Of a stretch of DNA of 13,915 nt, positions 1 to 6,224 are shown in pieces. Within the stretch, counting starts at the first letter, position 1. Every line of letters starts with the position of its first letter. The notes under the pieces are model-generated. The model was not told where the DNA came from. It worked only from the letters and a program-made list of their open reading frames with translations, and did not search any database. A program made the translations under genes and the position numbers. The DNA is taken from contig SVLA01000041.1 in assembly GCA_015068175.1 (NCBI GenBank), positions 1-13,915 of the forward strand, read 5' to 3'. The DNA is from Oscillospiraceae bacterium (lineage in GTDB: Bacteria; Bacillota_A; Clostridia; Oscillospirales; Oscillospiraceae).

Positions 1-36
1 CCCTACAAAGAGTTGCTGCAGCCGTTTTTCCGCAAC

Positions 37-72
37 AAAAAACCACAGAACCCGTACTTGCAGATCCTTGTG
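37..72 (-). terminator. Intrinsic terminator in the riboswitch expression platform
   Basis: On the minus strand CACA-A-GGAUC (63-72) pairs with GGUUC-UGUG (44-52), giving nine pairs including G-U with one bulged A and a loop of about ten bases. It is followed by G and six U (37-42). Its place right after the aptamer suggests that B12 binding favours this terminator. The remaining 36 bases to the window edge show no convincing start codon with a ribosome binding site. Confidence 0.75.
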
Positions 73-79
73 TTTTACC

Positions 80-264
80 TCATTTAAGCAGTTCTTCTGA
101 CTTGCGCCTCGTCAGTTCTGTGCAGCCTTCTCAGGTTTCCCCAATGACCGGCTTTCGCCATGCACAGCAACCTCCACGCATACAGCGGCGGTACCGTCCG
201 GGATTCCCACCCGGTTTTCTATTCTCCTGCGGGGCTGTTACCGCTTCCGCAGGCACTTAAACGG
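80..264 (-). ncRNA. Cobalamin riboswitch aptamer
   Basis: On the minus strand the RNA has the landmarks of the B12-sensing (Cobalamin-family) aptamer. The closing P1 helix is formed by UUUAAG near 259 and CUUAAA near 85. A core reads ACCGGGUGGGAAUCCCGG, followed by a GGUACCGCCGCUGU segment. Near 120-155 a GCCGGUCA...GAGAAGGC segment follows, and the 3' conserved strand is AGUCAGAAGAACUGC at about 87-101. The family binds adenosylcobalamin or a related corrinoid and usually represses B12 uptake, B12 synthesis or B12-independent isoenzyme genes. A strong promoter lies just upstream and a terminator just downstream. The regulated gene begins left of the window, so its identity is unknown. The call rests on sequence motifs and hand pairing. 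Confidence 0.9.
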
Positions 265-283
265 AATATTCACTTGCGCATTT

Positions 284-312
284 ATGATACACGATTGCTA
301 CATGATTGTCAA
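284..312 (-). promoter_or_regulatory. Sigma-A promoter of the cobalamin riboswitch transcript
   Basis: Read on the minus strand, TTGACA (307-312) is followed by a 17-base spacer and TATCAT (284-289). Transcription should start near 277, about 13 bases before the aptamer's P1 helix, as expected for a riboswitch leader. Confidence 0.85.
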
Positions 313-395
313 TCCCAAAAGATGAAAGCGATCAATTTCGATAAAAACGAGGCATTACCCGCCAAAGCAAAAGTTTACAGACGGTTCCACACGAC

Positions 396-424
396 TTGAC
401 AATGATCCTCACGGTCAGTATATT
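396..424 (+). promoter_or_regulatory. Sigma-A promoter of the DUF2284 gene
   Basis: TTGACA (396-401), a 17-base spacer and TATATT (419-424) make a near-consensus promoter. The expected start of transcription is about 431, which is inside or at the edge of the ribosome binding site, so the leader would be only about 12 bases long. It is divergent from the riboswitch promoter, with about 80 bases between the two -35 boxes. Confidence 0.8.
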
Positions 425-442
425 AATGGTGAGGTGGTTACT

Positions 443-982
443 ATGACAGATACAGAAATGATTCAATATGCAATCAATGAGGGATTCGCTGCAGCGGCCA
501 TCGTGGATACCGCTCAAATCGTTTTTGACCCATCCTTCCGTCCTTACTGTGAGGAAAACCTCTGCGGTCAGTATGGCGCTAATTACTCCTGTCCGCCCGA
601 TTGCGGCAGTCCGGAAGAAATGAAGCGGCGCATCCTCGCGCATAAGAAAGCATTGGTCTTGCAGACCATTTGGCAGGTAGACAGTTATTCCGATACGGCT
701 GCGATCAAGCAAGCAAAGAAAAGCCATAACGCATCCGAAATACGTGTGGTGAAAAAAATGCGGGAAGACGGACACAACGGTTTGATCGTTGGTGCCAGCG
801 GCTGCGCCCTATGCACCCCCTGCGCCCAAACACAAGGACTGCCTTGCAACTTCCCGGATCTCAAATATTCCTGCATGTCTGCCTACTGTGTCTTCGTCAA
901 GAAACTGGCTGATGTCTGCGAGATGGAATACGATTGCGGTGATGGTCTCCTTGGCCTGTTTGGAATGTATGCTTTCGATTAA
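443..982 (+). CDS. DUF2284 cysteine-rich metal-binding protein
   Basis: This 179-residue soluble protein resembles the DUF2284 family of predicted metal-binding proteins, whose reaction is not known. The N-terminal half carries C36, C41, C50 and C54 in the family pattern CGQYG...SCPPDCG. A second cluster, CALCTPC (C121, C124, C127) with C135, C144 and C149, suggests Fe-S or zinc sites. There is no signal peptide or membrane segment. The ATG at 443 was chosen because GAGGTGG (431-437) sits five bases upstream; an in-frame GTG at 434 would overlap that site. It has its own promoter and no clear terminator. It is divergent from a B12-controlled gene, so a link to corrinoid metabolism is possible but is only inference. 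Length fits the family. Confidence 0.8.
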   Translation: MTDTEMIQYAINEGFAAAAIVDTAQIVFDPSFRPYCEENLCGQYGANYSCPPDCGSPEEMKRRILAHKKALVLQTIWQVDSYSDTAAIKQAKKSHNASEIRVVKKMREDGHNGLIVGASGCALCTPCAQTQGLPCNFPDLKYSCMSAYCVFVKKLADVCEMEYDCGDGLLGLFGMYAFD

Positions 983-1017
983 CGAAACATTCTATCCCCC
1001 ACCCGGATAACTGTAAC

Positions 1018-1047
1018 CAGACAAGGTGCGCCAACCCAAATTGTCTG
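1018..1047. repeat. Short inverted repeat CAGACAA / TTGTCTG
   Basis: Perfect 7-bp arms at 1018-1024 and 1041-1047 are separated by 16 bases that contain a near-palindrome (GGTGCGCC). It lies between the DUF2284 gene and the catalase fragment. It is followed by A rather than T on the plus strand, so it is not a standard plus-strand terminator. It could be an operator or a scar, or it may be chance. Confidence 0.35.
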
Positions 1048-1090
1048 AAAAATGCAGGCATAGCTGCAAAAAGCGCTGCAGACGCCGAAT

Positions 1091-1396
1091 ATGGATATCA
1101 GAGGAGGCTGGCCGGAACTGCCGGAAGCAGGTCTGTTCGTTCAACATAATTTATTAGGCGTATCCCCTATTATTATTTGCGGTTGGCTATATGAGGTAGC
1201 AGCAGAGCAGAAGGCACGGGTGACCTACGACAACATTCTGCGGTTGTCCGATGACCCCGATGTCAACGACGTGATCAAGTTCCTGCGGGAACGGGAGGTG
1301 GTCCACTTCCAGCGCTTCGGTGAGAGCATGCAGCAGCTTCGGGAAAAACTGAATCAGAAGAATGTTTATTATATGAACCCCGCTATGGATCTGTAA
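1091..1396 (+). pseudogene. C-terminal fragment of a manganese-catalase/CotJC-like protein
   Basis: The 101-residue frame matches the last part of manganese-catalase-family/CotJC-like proteins of Clostridia. The recognisable pieces are AAEQKARVTYDNILRL, then DDPDV, then FLREREVVHFQRFGE with its ExxH ligand motif, and an end of type NPAMDL. Family members are about 190-220 residues, so the N-terminal half, with the first metal-binding helices, is absent. The upstream in-frame codons hit a TAG at 1061, and I see no homologous N-terminus in the other plus frames. The ATG at 1091 has no good ribosome binding site. I read this as a truncated remnant. The less likely alternative is a small expressed ferritin-like protein. 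A hairpin terminator follows directly. Confidence 0.65.
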
Positions 1397-1402
1397 AATA
1401 CG

Positions 1403-1428
1403 TCCCCCTTGCTCCATTGCAAGGGGGA
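1403..1428 (+). terminator. Hairpin terminator after the catalase fragment
   Basis: TCCCCCTTGC (1403-1412) pairs perfectly with GCAAGGGGGA (1419-1428) across a six-base loop, seven bases after the stop codon. The following stretch contains TTTT (1434-1437) rather than a tight U tract, so efficiency may be modest. Confidence 0.65.
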
Positions 1429-1451
1429 TCGACATTTTATGAAAAGGTTCG

Positions 1452-1612
1452 TCATTTCCATATTGCTCTGATCTTGCCGTTGTCCGTCAGCGGCAGCACA
1501 GTTCCCATGACGTTCCCTGCCGGATGCCGCAGGACGGTCATATGAATGTTTACATCCGCACCGGCATGTACCACAGTTACGGAACTGATGCTGAAAGAAT
1601 AGAAACAGCCCC
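1452..1612 (-). other. Gene-poor strip with a short protein-like reading frame
   Basis: The region 1429-1607 holds no gene I recognise. One minus-strand frame is open for about 50 codons, from a TGA near 1614 to a TGA at 1452-1454. Its composition looks protein-like: a GADVNIHM segment, then HPAGNVMGTVLPLTDNGKI, ending IRAIWK. It lacks a clear ribosome binding site and an N-terminal start, so it would be a C-terminal remnant if real. It may be chance. The hairpins at 1403-1428 and 1608-1627 bound the strip. Confidence 0.2.
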
Positions 1613-1627
1613 CTCAGCCGAGGGGGC
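1608..1627 (-). terminator. Hairpin terminator after the sugar isomerase gene
   Basis: GCCCCCTC pairs with GAGGGGGC around a four-base loop. On the minus strand it starts nine bases after the TAA of the isomerase gene and is followed by TGTTTCTATTCTTT, a broken U-rich tract. On the plus strand it is followed by CACAATTTTT, so it may act in both directions. Confidence 0.75.
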
Positions 1628-1635
1628 CACAATTT

Positions 1636-2493
1636 TTAGTCTTCAAACATTTCCGTAAGTCTGTGGGCGGCCGAGGCCAGCTTTTTCAATAGCGCCAGAA
1701 CGTCCCCGTCAGGACAATGACGCAGATAATCGGCCTCCATGGTAAAATCGCCGCTGTAGCCGATCTCCTTCAGCGCCCGCACTACTGCGGGAAAATCGAT
1801 CTGTCCGGTAAAGGGGATCTGATGATGGTCATGCCAAAGGTCATTGTCATGGATATGAAGCGCCTGCAGGCGGGGGCCCAGGGCGTGGATCATATTGACC
1901 GCGCCGGAACCGGAGCCTTTCATTTCCGCATGGCCAATGTCCAGACAAGCCACCAGATACGGATCGTTCACCACATCAATATGGCGGCAGAAATCATCAC
2001 TTGTGGAGCAGGCAGCCGGAACGGAATGGTCCTGAAGGTGGTCCCAGTTCCACATGTTCTCTGTGGCGATCTTCACGCCGTGTTCTTTTGCAAAGGGCAG
2101 CAGGTCCCAATACATCTCGGCGTTCTCTTCCGCAGATCTGTTGTTGTCCGGGTGGATCACACAGATCCGGCCGCCGGCTTCGGCGGTGGATTCAATGGCG
2201 CGCTTCAGGAAGGAACGGATCCCCGGGGCAGTGCTGGGAAACGGTGCATGGGACTGATTGCAGAAAATACCGTTATCCTCACCGATCCGCCGCAGTTCCC
2301 GGGCATACCGCACATATCCGGGACCGGCCAGAGGATGATCTGTAAGGGTGGCCTTCCAGGCGCTCCAATCAAAATGAAAAACGGTGAACATGGAAAAATC
2401 CCATGCGTCAAAGCCGGCCCTGGCACACAGTTCAACCGCTTTTTGGTCGCCCACCACCCGGGACGCGGTACCGATCTCCGTGGAAATCCGCAT
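1636..2493 (-). CDS. Sugar phosphate isomerase/epimerase family protein (xylose isomerase-like TIM barrel)
   Basis: This 285-residue protein has the AP-endonuclease-2/xylose isomerase-like TIM-barrel pattern. Likely metal ligands are E145 in IATEN, D185 and H188 in CLDIGH, H213/H215 in LHIHDND and E253 in FTMEADY. Such enzymes interconvert keto-sugars, sugar phosphates or inositol derivatives; the substrate cannot be read from sequence. There is no signal peptide. The ATG at 2493 was chosen because GGAGG lies seven to eight bases upstream; the frame stays open to 2565 but would then overlap the upstream gene. It is the last gene of the unit that starts at the promoter 3269-3297 and follows the flavin reductase-like gene by about 22 bases. 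A hairpin follows. Confidence 0.85.
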   Translation of the reverse strand: MRISTEIGTASRVVGDQKAVELCARAGFDAWDFSMFTVFHFDWSAWKATLTDHPLAGPGYVRYARELRRIGEDNGIFCNQSHAPFPSTAPGIRSFLKRAIESTAEAGGRICVIHPDNNRSAEENAEMYWDLLPFAKEHGVKIATENMWNWDHLQDHSVPAACSTSDDFCRHIDVVNDPYLVACLDIGHAEMKGSGSGAVNMIHALGPRLQALHIHDNDLWHDHHQIPFTGQIDFPAVVRALKEIGYSGDFTMEADYLRHCPDGDVLALLKKLASAAHRLTEMFED

Positions 2494-2515
2494 TGTACAT
2501 TCCTCCGAATTGCCC

Positions 2516-3031
2516 TTATTCTTCTTCAATAATGTAAGCGCTGACGATCTGGCCGTAATAAACATGGTGATGATCGCCCTGAGGATAATAGACCTTCAAA
2601 ATGTCCTCAGGGATCCGGGACAGATCCTGCTCTTCCTTATACAGTACCTTGCACTCCAGAGTCAGGGGCAGTTCCTTGATGCCGGGGACGGAGATCACCT
2701 CGGGATCCTCCAATGTCAGGCCCAGGTCCCGGATCTTGTCCGTATCCCGGCCGGATTTGGTGCCGCAATAGGCCAGGATCCTGCGGTCCGCATCGCCCAG
2801 GGGAACATTCACCGTAAATTCGGGATTCTTCTCCAAAAGGGCCTTGGTATGGCGGCTCTCACGGACATAGGCAATAAACACGGGGCGGCTCCAGTCCACG
2901 CCGATGGTACCCCAGCCGATCGTCATGGTATTCACCTGTCCTTCGGCGGCGGTGGTCAGCAGGATGCCGCTGGGCTTCAGGGCCTTGCAGATGGTGCCGG
3001 CATATTCAAAAGGATCAATTTTACGCTTCAT
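2516..3031 (-). CDS. Flavin reductase-like protein (FMN-binding split barrel)
   Basis: This 171-residue protein matches the flavin reductase-like split-barrel family. Residues 21-60 carry the typical run SGILLTTAAEGQVNTMTIGW, then GVDWSRP and YVRESRHT, where the barrel binds FMN. The next segment, NPEFTVNVP, is also typical. Homologs use bound FMN in small redox reactions; the partner is unknown. The ATG at 3031 has a weak AGAAGG upstream. A TTG at 3049 in the same frame is possible but has no better site. The start overlaps the end of the PspC-domain gene by 11 bases, so the two are probably translationally coupled. Confidence 0.85.
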   Translation of the reverse strand: MKRKIDPFEYAGTICKALKPSGILLTTAAEGQVNTMTIGWGTIGVDWSRPVFIAYVRESRHTKALLEKNPEFTVNVPLGDADRRILAYCGTKSGRDTDKIRDLGLTLEDPEVISVPGIKELPLTLECKVLYKEEQDLSRIPEDILKVYYPQGDHHHVYYGQIVSAYIIEEE

Positions 3032-3239
3032 CGGCCTTCTCGCCCTCAACGATGGCCTTATCCTTCCAGGGCAGGATCAGCGCCGCAATGATGTAAAGCC
3101 AGAAGCCCAGAGAGCCGATCAGGGTCACAATAACCCAGATCAGGCGCAAAACGCTGACATCCATGTGCAGGCATTCCGCCAGACCGGCGCAGACACCGCA
3201 GATCTTCTTACCTTCGTCCTTTTTGTACAGTTTTTCCAT
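3021..3239 (-). CDS. PspC-domain small membrane protein
   Basis: This 72-residue protein is nearly all PspC domain. It has a KKICGVCAGLAE segment at residues 11-22, then a hydrophobic hairpin from about 30 to 57 (VLRLIWVIVTLIG...FWLYIIAALILP), and a charged tail. PspC proteins are membrane-stress or envelope proteins. In Bacillota the short form is often an uncharacterised membrane protein rather than a phage-shock sensor. The start has GAGGAGG seven to eight bases upstream. It is the first gene of a three-gene unit, and its promoter carries an inverted repeat in the spacer. Confidence 0.9.
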   Translation of the reverse strand: MEKLYKKDEGKKICGVCAGLAECLHMDVSVLRLIWVIVTLIGSLGFWLYIIAALILPWKDKAIVEGEKADEA

Positions 3240-3268
3240 GATTGTTTCCTCCTCATTGGTTTTTTCTA

Positions 3269-3297
3269 ATTATAACATGGATGTTTTTCCATGTAAA
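3269..3297 (-). promoter_or_regulatory. Sigma-A promoter of the pspC unit, with operator-like dyad
   Basis: On the minus strand TTTACA (3292-3297) is followed by 17 bases and a perfect TATAAT (3269-3274). The spacer and the last bases of the -35 box carry a perfect inverted repeat, ACATGGA (3275-3281) and TCCATGT (3288-3294), with six bases between the arms. The position between the -35 and -10 boxes is typical of a repressor or activator site. Confidence 0.8.
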
Positions 3298-3363
3298 GAC
3301 CAAATTCCTCATAAGATCCCCAAGCCGGCCCAAGGGGGCCAAAAAGGAACGGATGGGATACGG

Positions 3364-4167
3364 TTACGGCCGGTCATCACTTTTCAGTTCCTCCAGGATC
3401 CGGCCCGCATGGTCCAGAACCAGGTGGGGCTTGTGGTCGGAAGCCTCCAGGATCTCATAGGTGGTCTCACCGCTCATGACCAGGATGGTCTGACAGCCGG
3501 CGTTGAGGCCGCTTTTAATGTCCGTGTAGATCCGGTCCCCCACCACCACGGTTTCTTCCGGGGTGCAGTCCCACTTTTCCATGGCCAGCCGGGCCATATA
3601 CGGCTGGGGTTTGCCGATGACCAGGGGTCGCTTTCCGCTGACATTATAGAGCATATCGCAGACGCTGCCGCAATCGGGAACGCTGCCAAATTCCGTGGGG
3701 CATACATAGTCGGGGTTTGTGGCGATATAGGGCAGTTCCCGGGTGCAAAGCATTTTTGACACATCCTCCAGCTTGCGGAAGGTCAGTTCCGTATCAAAAC
3801 CCATGACGATGCACTGGGTCAAAGCGATGTCGTCGGTGATCTCAAAACCTTCCCCGCGGAGTTCGTCCTTCAGGGATTCCGTGCCGCAGACATAGAGCCG
3901 TTTTCCGGCATGATGATTCTTCAGGTACCAGGCCGTCGCCTGGGAGGAAGTCAGAAAATCGTCATATTCCGCGGGAACGCCCATTTTTTCCAGCTTTTTG
4001 ATATAATCAGCTACGCTTTTGGAAGAATTGTTGGTGACGAACATATACCGTCCACCCATCTGACGGATGGTCTGCAGAAGCTCTTTGGTGAAATCATAGA
4101 GCCGGCTTCCCAGGTAGAGGGTGCCATCCATGTCAAACAGAAACAATTTCATTCTTTTCAATTCCAT
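3364..4167 (-). CDS. HAD-IIA family phosphatase (NagD/p-nitrophenyl phosphatase-like)
   Basis: This 267-residue HAD hydrolase has all four motifs. Motif I is FLFDMDGTLYLG with nucleophile D12 and acid D14. Motif II is FVTNNSS (43-49). Motif III is the lysine in VIGKPQP (K186). Motif IV is VVVGDRIYTD (D211, D216). The C2 cap and the length fit subclass IIA (NagD, phosphoglycolate and pyridoxal phosphate phosphatases); the substrate is not predictable. The ATG at 4167 has CGGAGG seven bases upstream. It overlaps the 3' end of the YwaF-type gene by 35 bases, so it is probably co-transcribed with it. I see no terminator between its stop and the pspC promoter. Confidence 0.9.
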   Translation of the reverse strand: MELKRMKLFLFDMDGTLYLGSRLYDFTKELLQTIRQMGGRYMFVTNNSSKSVADYIKKLEKMGVPAEYDDFLTSSQATAWYLKNHHAGKRLYVCGTESLKDELRGEGFEITDDIALTQCIVMGFDTELTFRKLEDVSKMLCTRELPYIATNPDYVCPTEFGSVPDCGSVCDMLYNVSGKRPLVIGKPQPYMARLAMEKWDCTPEETVVVGDRIYTDIKSGLNAGCQTILVMSGETTYEILEASDHKPHLVLDHAGRILEELKSDDRP

Positions 4168-4906
4168 TTTTGATCCTCCGGCAATTGAATACAAGGCAGC
4201 ACACCATCTCCGCCGCGAAGAAAGAAACGATCACCAGCGGCGGCATGATGTAAGGAGAAATGCTTTCCGGGAGCATATAGAAAGGATCACGGACCACGAA
4301 AAACCAATTGAACAACCGGCCATCCAGTCCGTTATACACCGCATTGCCCAGCAATGCCCACAAGGTCATGCCAATGACGGTCAGCAATTCCCGTTTCCAG
4401 TTCTTCCATTGCAGTTTCACATCGCCGGAGCAAAGGGCCAGGATGCCGTAGGCCGTCATGGCACCGTGGAACAGCAAGGTCTGTACCGCTCTGTAAGAAA
4501 AGGGATGGACCCCGGCCCATTGAATCCCCATGGGAACCAGCACATAGACCAGATTGGAGATCAGGCCCAGCAAGGTAAAGGAATCCTTCCATTTGTAAAG
4601 AACGGGTACCCTTCGGCTCAGGAAGGACAGCAGGCACATGGCCGTGCAGGCATGGATGGGCAGCTTTTCGGTGTCGATATTGCCATAGGCCAGGGGCATC
4701 AGAAAAAAGTCCAGCATATAAAGTCCGAAAGCAATGCCGATGGCTGCATCCACAGCCTTTCGAAGCGCACCCGGCTTCAGAAATCGGATGCAGAAGAAAA
4801 TTGCTGAAAAAATCAGCAACAAGTATAAAATATGCCACAAACCGAAGGCTTGGAAAACGATCCCCTCCGTATGGTCACGGAGCAATTCATGCAGCATCGC
4901 GTACAA
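4133..4906 (-). CDS. YwaF/TMEM164-type integral membrane protein
   Basis: This polytopic membrane protein of about 257 residues has six or seven hydrophobic segments. It fits the YwaF family (TIGR02206, TP0381-type), related to eukaryotic TMEM164, an acyltransferase that uses Cys and His. The family-like LPIHAC at residues 82-87 and FHG at 146-148 may be the corresponding residues, but that mapping is inference. The start is probably TTG at 4906, eight bases after AGGAGG. A GTG at 4915 would overlap the binding site, and the first ATG (4897) is too far from it. It follows the CHAT-like gene by 32 bases and overlaps the HAD gene, which makes a three-gene unit. A lipid-related role is possible but unproven. 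Confidence 0.75.
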   Translation of the reverse strand: MYAMLHELLRDHTEGIVFQAFGLWHILYLLLIFSAIFFCIRFLKPGALRKAVDAAIGIAFGLYMLDFFLMPLAYGNIDTEKLPIHACTAMCLLSFLSRRVPVLYKWKDSFTLLGLISNLVYVLVPMGIQWAGVHPFSYRAVQTLLFHGAMTAYGILALCSGDVKLQWKNWKRELLTVIGMTLWALLGNAVYNGLDGRLFNWFFVVRDPFYMLPESISPYIMPPLVIVSFFAAEMVCCLVFNCRRIKNGIEKNEIVSV

Positions 4907-4938
4907 GGTTGGCACCTCCTGGGTTGTTAATTACGAAA

Positions 4939-5535
4939 TCAATACAGCCGGTGTGTCTGAGCGGCCAGTTCCATGTTCAGGGAAGCGGGAAAGTCGACAG
5001 AAAGGCAGGCTCCGTCCCGATAGGCGCGCCATCCCTTTACGGGACAGTCATTGATGACGCCTTCAAAATCCCGGTCCGCGCCGCGGACCACATGCTGATT
5101 GGCAATGACCATCCCTTTGGGCGCTATTTTGGTGCTGATGGCCGCAGCCATATTTTGGGATCCGGTGATGACGGCCGCTGTCTGGCAGGCAGTGCAAACC
5201 ACCAATTCAATATTACAGTTGCGAACCATGGAACCGGCATCCTTTACAGTCATATAGGCATCGGTGGAGCTGTAAAGGCCGGTGGGACCGCCGTGGGTAT
5301 GGATGATCACATACTTGGATGAGATCTGTTTCCACGCGGCCGGAAAATTTGCTTTGTTTACCTTTAGCAGCAGGACAGACGAGGCGCCGGTGGCCTGCTT
5401 CAGCAGCTTTCCCATGGTCACGGAGCTTTCATACCACGCCGGATCATCCTTCGCCATGATGACGGTGACCGTATTCGTCTGCGCCACCGTTGCGCCGTTG
5501 CGGCTGCTTGAAGTCCATTCACCGAAAATACCCAT
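4939..5535 (-). CDS. Small protein with a CHAT/caspase-like His-Cys dyad
   Basis: This 198-residue soluble protein has no signal peptide. I do not recognise a named family, but the core looks like a clan CD (CHAT/caspase-like) peptidase. A strand ends in VIIHTHGG (H79, H81), and about 35 residues later comes ELVVCTACQTA (C117). This resembles the CHAT pattern of HG followed by a strand ending SACETG. No tandem repeats or effector domain are attached, so it is a stand-alone catalytic-domain size. The ATG at 5535 lies behind GGAG (5544 region). The frame stays open to 5592, but that start would lie inside the promoter. It is first in a unit with the YwaF-type and HAD genes. Protease activity is inference; a degenerate fold is possible. 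Confidence 0.6.
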   Translation of the reverse strand: MGIFGEWTSSSRNGATVAQTNTVTVIMAKDDPAWYESSVTMGKLLKQATGASSVLLLKVNKANFPAAWKQISSKYVIIHTHGGPTGLYSSTDAYMTVKDAGSMVRNCNIELVVCTACQTAAVITGSQNMAAAISTKIAPKGMVIANQHVVRGADRDFEGVINDCPVKGWRAYRDGACLSVDFPASLNMELAAQTHRLY

Positions 5536-5570
5536 TCCCCCACTCCGTTCTCCTTCGTCATATTGATTAC

Positions 5571-5599
5571 AGTATACAATCATCCGCTGCAAATGTCAA
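5571..5599 (-). promoter_or_regulatory. Sigma-A promoter of the CHAT-like/YwaF/HAD unit
   Basis: On the minus strand TTGACA (5594-5599) is followed by 17 bases and TATACT (5571-5576). It places the transcription start near 5565, about 30 bases before the ATG at 5535, which rules out the longer frame that starts at 5592. The -35 box is only 11 bases from the terminator hairpin of the preceding gene. Confidence 0.85.
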
Positions 5600-5610
5600 A
5601 TTCTGAAAAC

Positions 5611-5641
5611 GGGAGCTGCGGCAAGATGCTGCGCAGCTCCC
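5611..5641 (-). terminator. Intrinsic terminator of the nusB-ispA-YD operon
   Basis: GGGAGCTGCG (5611-5620) pairs perfectly with CGCAGCTCCC (5632-5641) across an 11-base loop. On the minus strand it is followed by GTTTTC. It lies 13 bases after the stop codon of the YD-repeat gene and directly upstream of the next promoter, separating the two units. Confidence 0.85.
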
Positions 5642-5654
5642 ATGTTCTCATGAC

Positions 5655-6212
5655 TCAATCGTAATCCTCATAGCGGGCAAGGATACTGCCCCGGCCGTCA
5701 TATTGGATGGCCCGGACTTCGGAACCATGGTCATCATAATCACGGTACCACACATGCTTCACGCTGCCGTCCGGATTATAGCACGTGGATTTGGTGTTGT
5801 TGCCACGGGAATCATATTCAAAGGTTTCCCAATAGTCCACACTGCCGTCAGAGTTATACTGTGTTAGTTTCAGCGTACGTCCGTTATGGTCCCGCTCATA
5901 GTCACACCTGGAGCGGATGCTCTCATGGCCCATATACCATTCTTCTCTGATGATATGGCCGTCCGCGTTTGCAACAAACAGTTTATCAAGTCTTCCGTCG
6001 CCAAACCACGAATAAGTAATCTTTTGGATCACATTGCCCACGGAATCGTAAACAAGGACATAGTTCACTTCGCCGTAATCATATACGGTTTCTCTTACTT
6101 TCCTGCCATCACCGTCGAATGCAGTTTCCTTCGCAACTTTTCCGTACTTATCGTATTCTGTGTGAACATTCAAGTCATCGGCATACTGTGTCGGTTTCAG
6201 CATATCCCACAT
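5655..6212 (-). CDS. YD-repeat (RHS-like) protein of unknown function
   Basis: This 185-residue protein is made of degenerate repeats of about 20 residues with a Y-(D/N)-x-x-G core, as in YDKYGK, YDSVGN, YNSDGS, YDSRGN, YNPDGS and YDGRGS. This is the YD/RHS repeat type, which forms beta-barrel shells in RHS and teneurin proteins. Here there is no signal peptide, no RHS core motif and no C-terminal toxin domain; the chain ends on a repeat. The role is unknown. Two ATGs occur (6218 and 6212); the second lies seven bases after AAGGAGG and is preferred. It starts 12 bases after the ispA stop with no promoter between, so it is the last gene of the core operon. A strong terminator follows. Confidence 0.7.
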   Translation of the reverse strand: MWDMLKPTQYADDLNVHTEYDKYGKVAKETAFDGDGRKVRETVYDYGEVNYVLVYDSVGNVIQKITYSWFGDGRLDKLFVANADGHIIREEWYMGHESIRSRCDYERDHNGRTLKLTQYNSDGSVDYWETFEYDSRGNNTKSTCYNPDGSVKHVWYRDYDDHGSEVRAIQYDGRGSILARYEDYD

Positions 6213-6224
6213 GTTCATTCCTCC

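Noticed and set aside
160..399. A 79-codon plus-strand frame at the left edge
   Set aside because: It runs antisense to the riboswitch and its promoter.
332..775. A 147-codon minus-strand frame opposite the DUF2284 gene
   Set aside because: It runs antisense to a gene with family motifs and has no ribosome binding site of its own.
1369..1632. An 87-codon minus-strand frame
   Set aside because: It has Arg/Cys-rich shadow-like composition, starts in the terminator hairpin and covers the opposite-strand catalase fragment end.
1717..2532. A 271-codon plus-strand frame
   Set aside because: It is antisense to the TIM-barrel isomerase and shows no family pattern or ribosome binding site.
3327..3340. 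GGCCC/GGGCC hairpin after the HAD gene
   Set aside because: The stem is only 5 bp and the adjoining homopolymer is on the wrong side for a minus-strand terminator.
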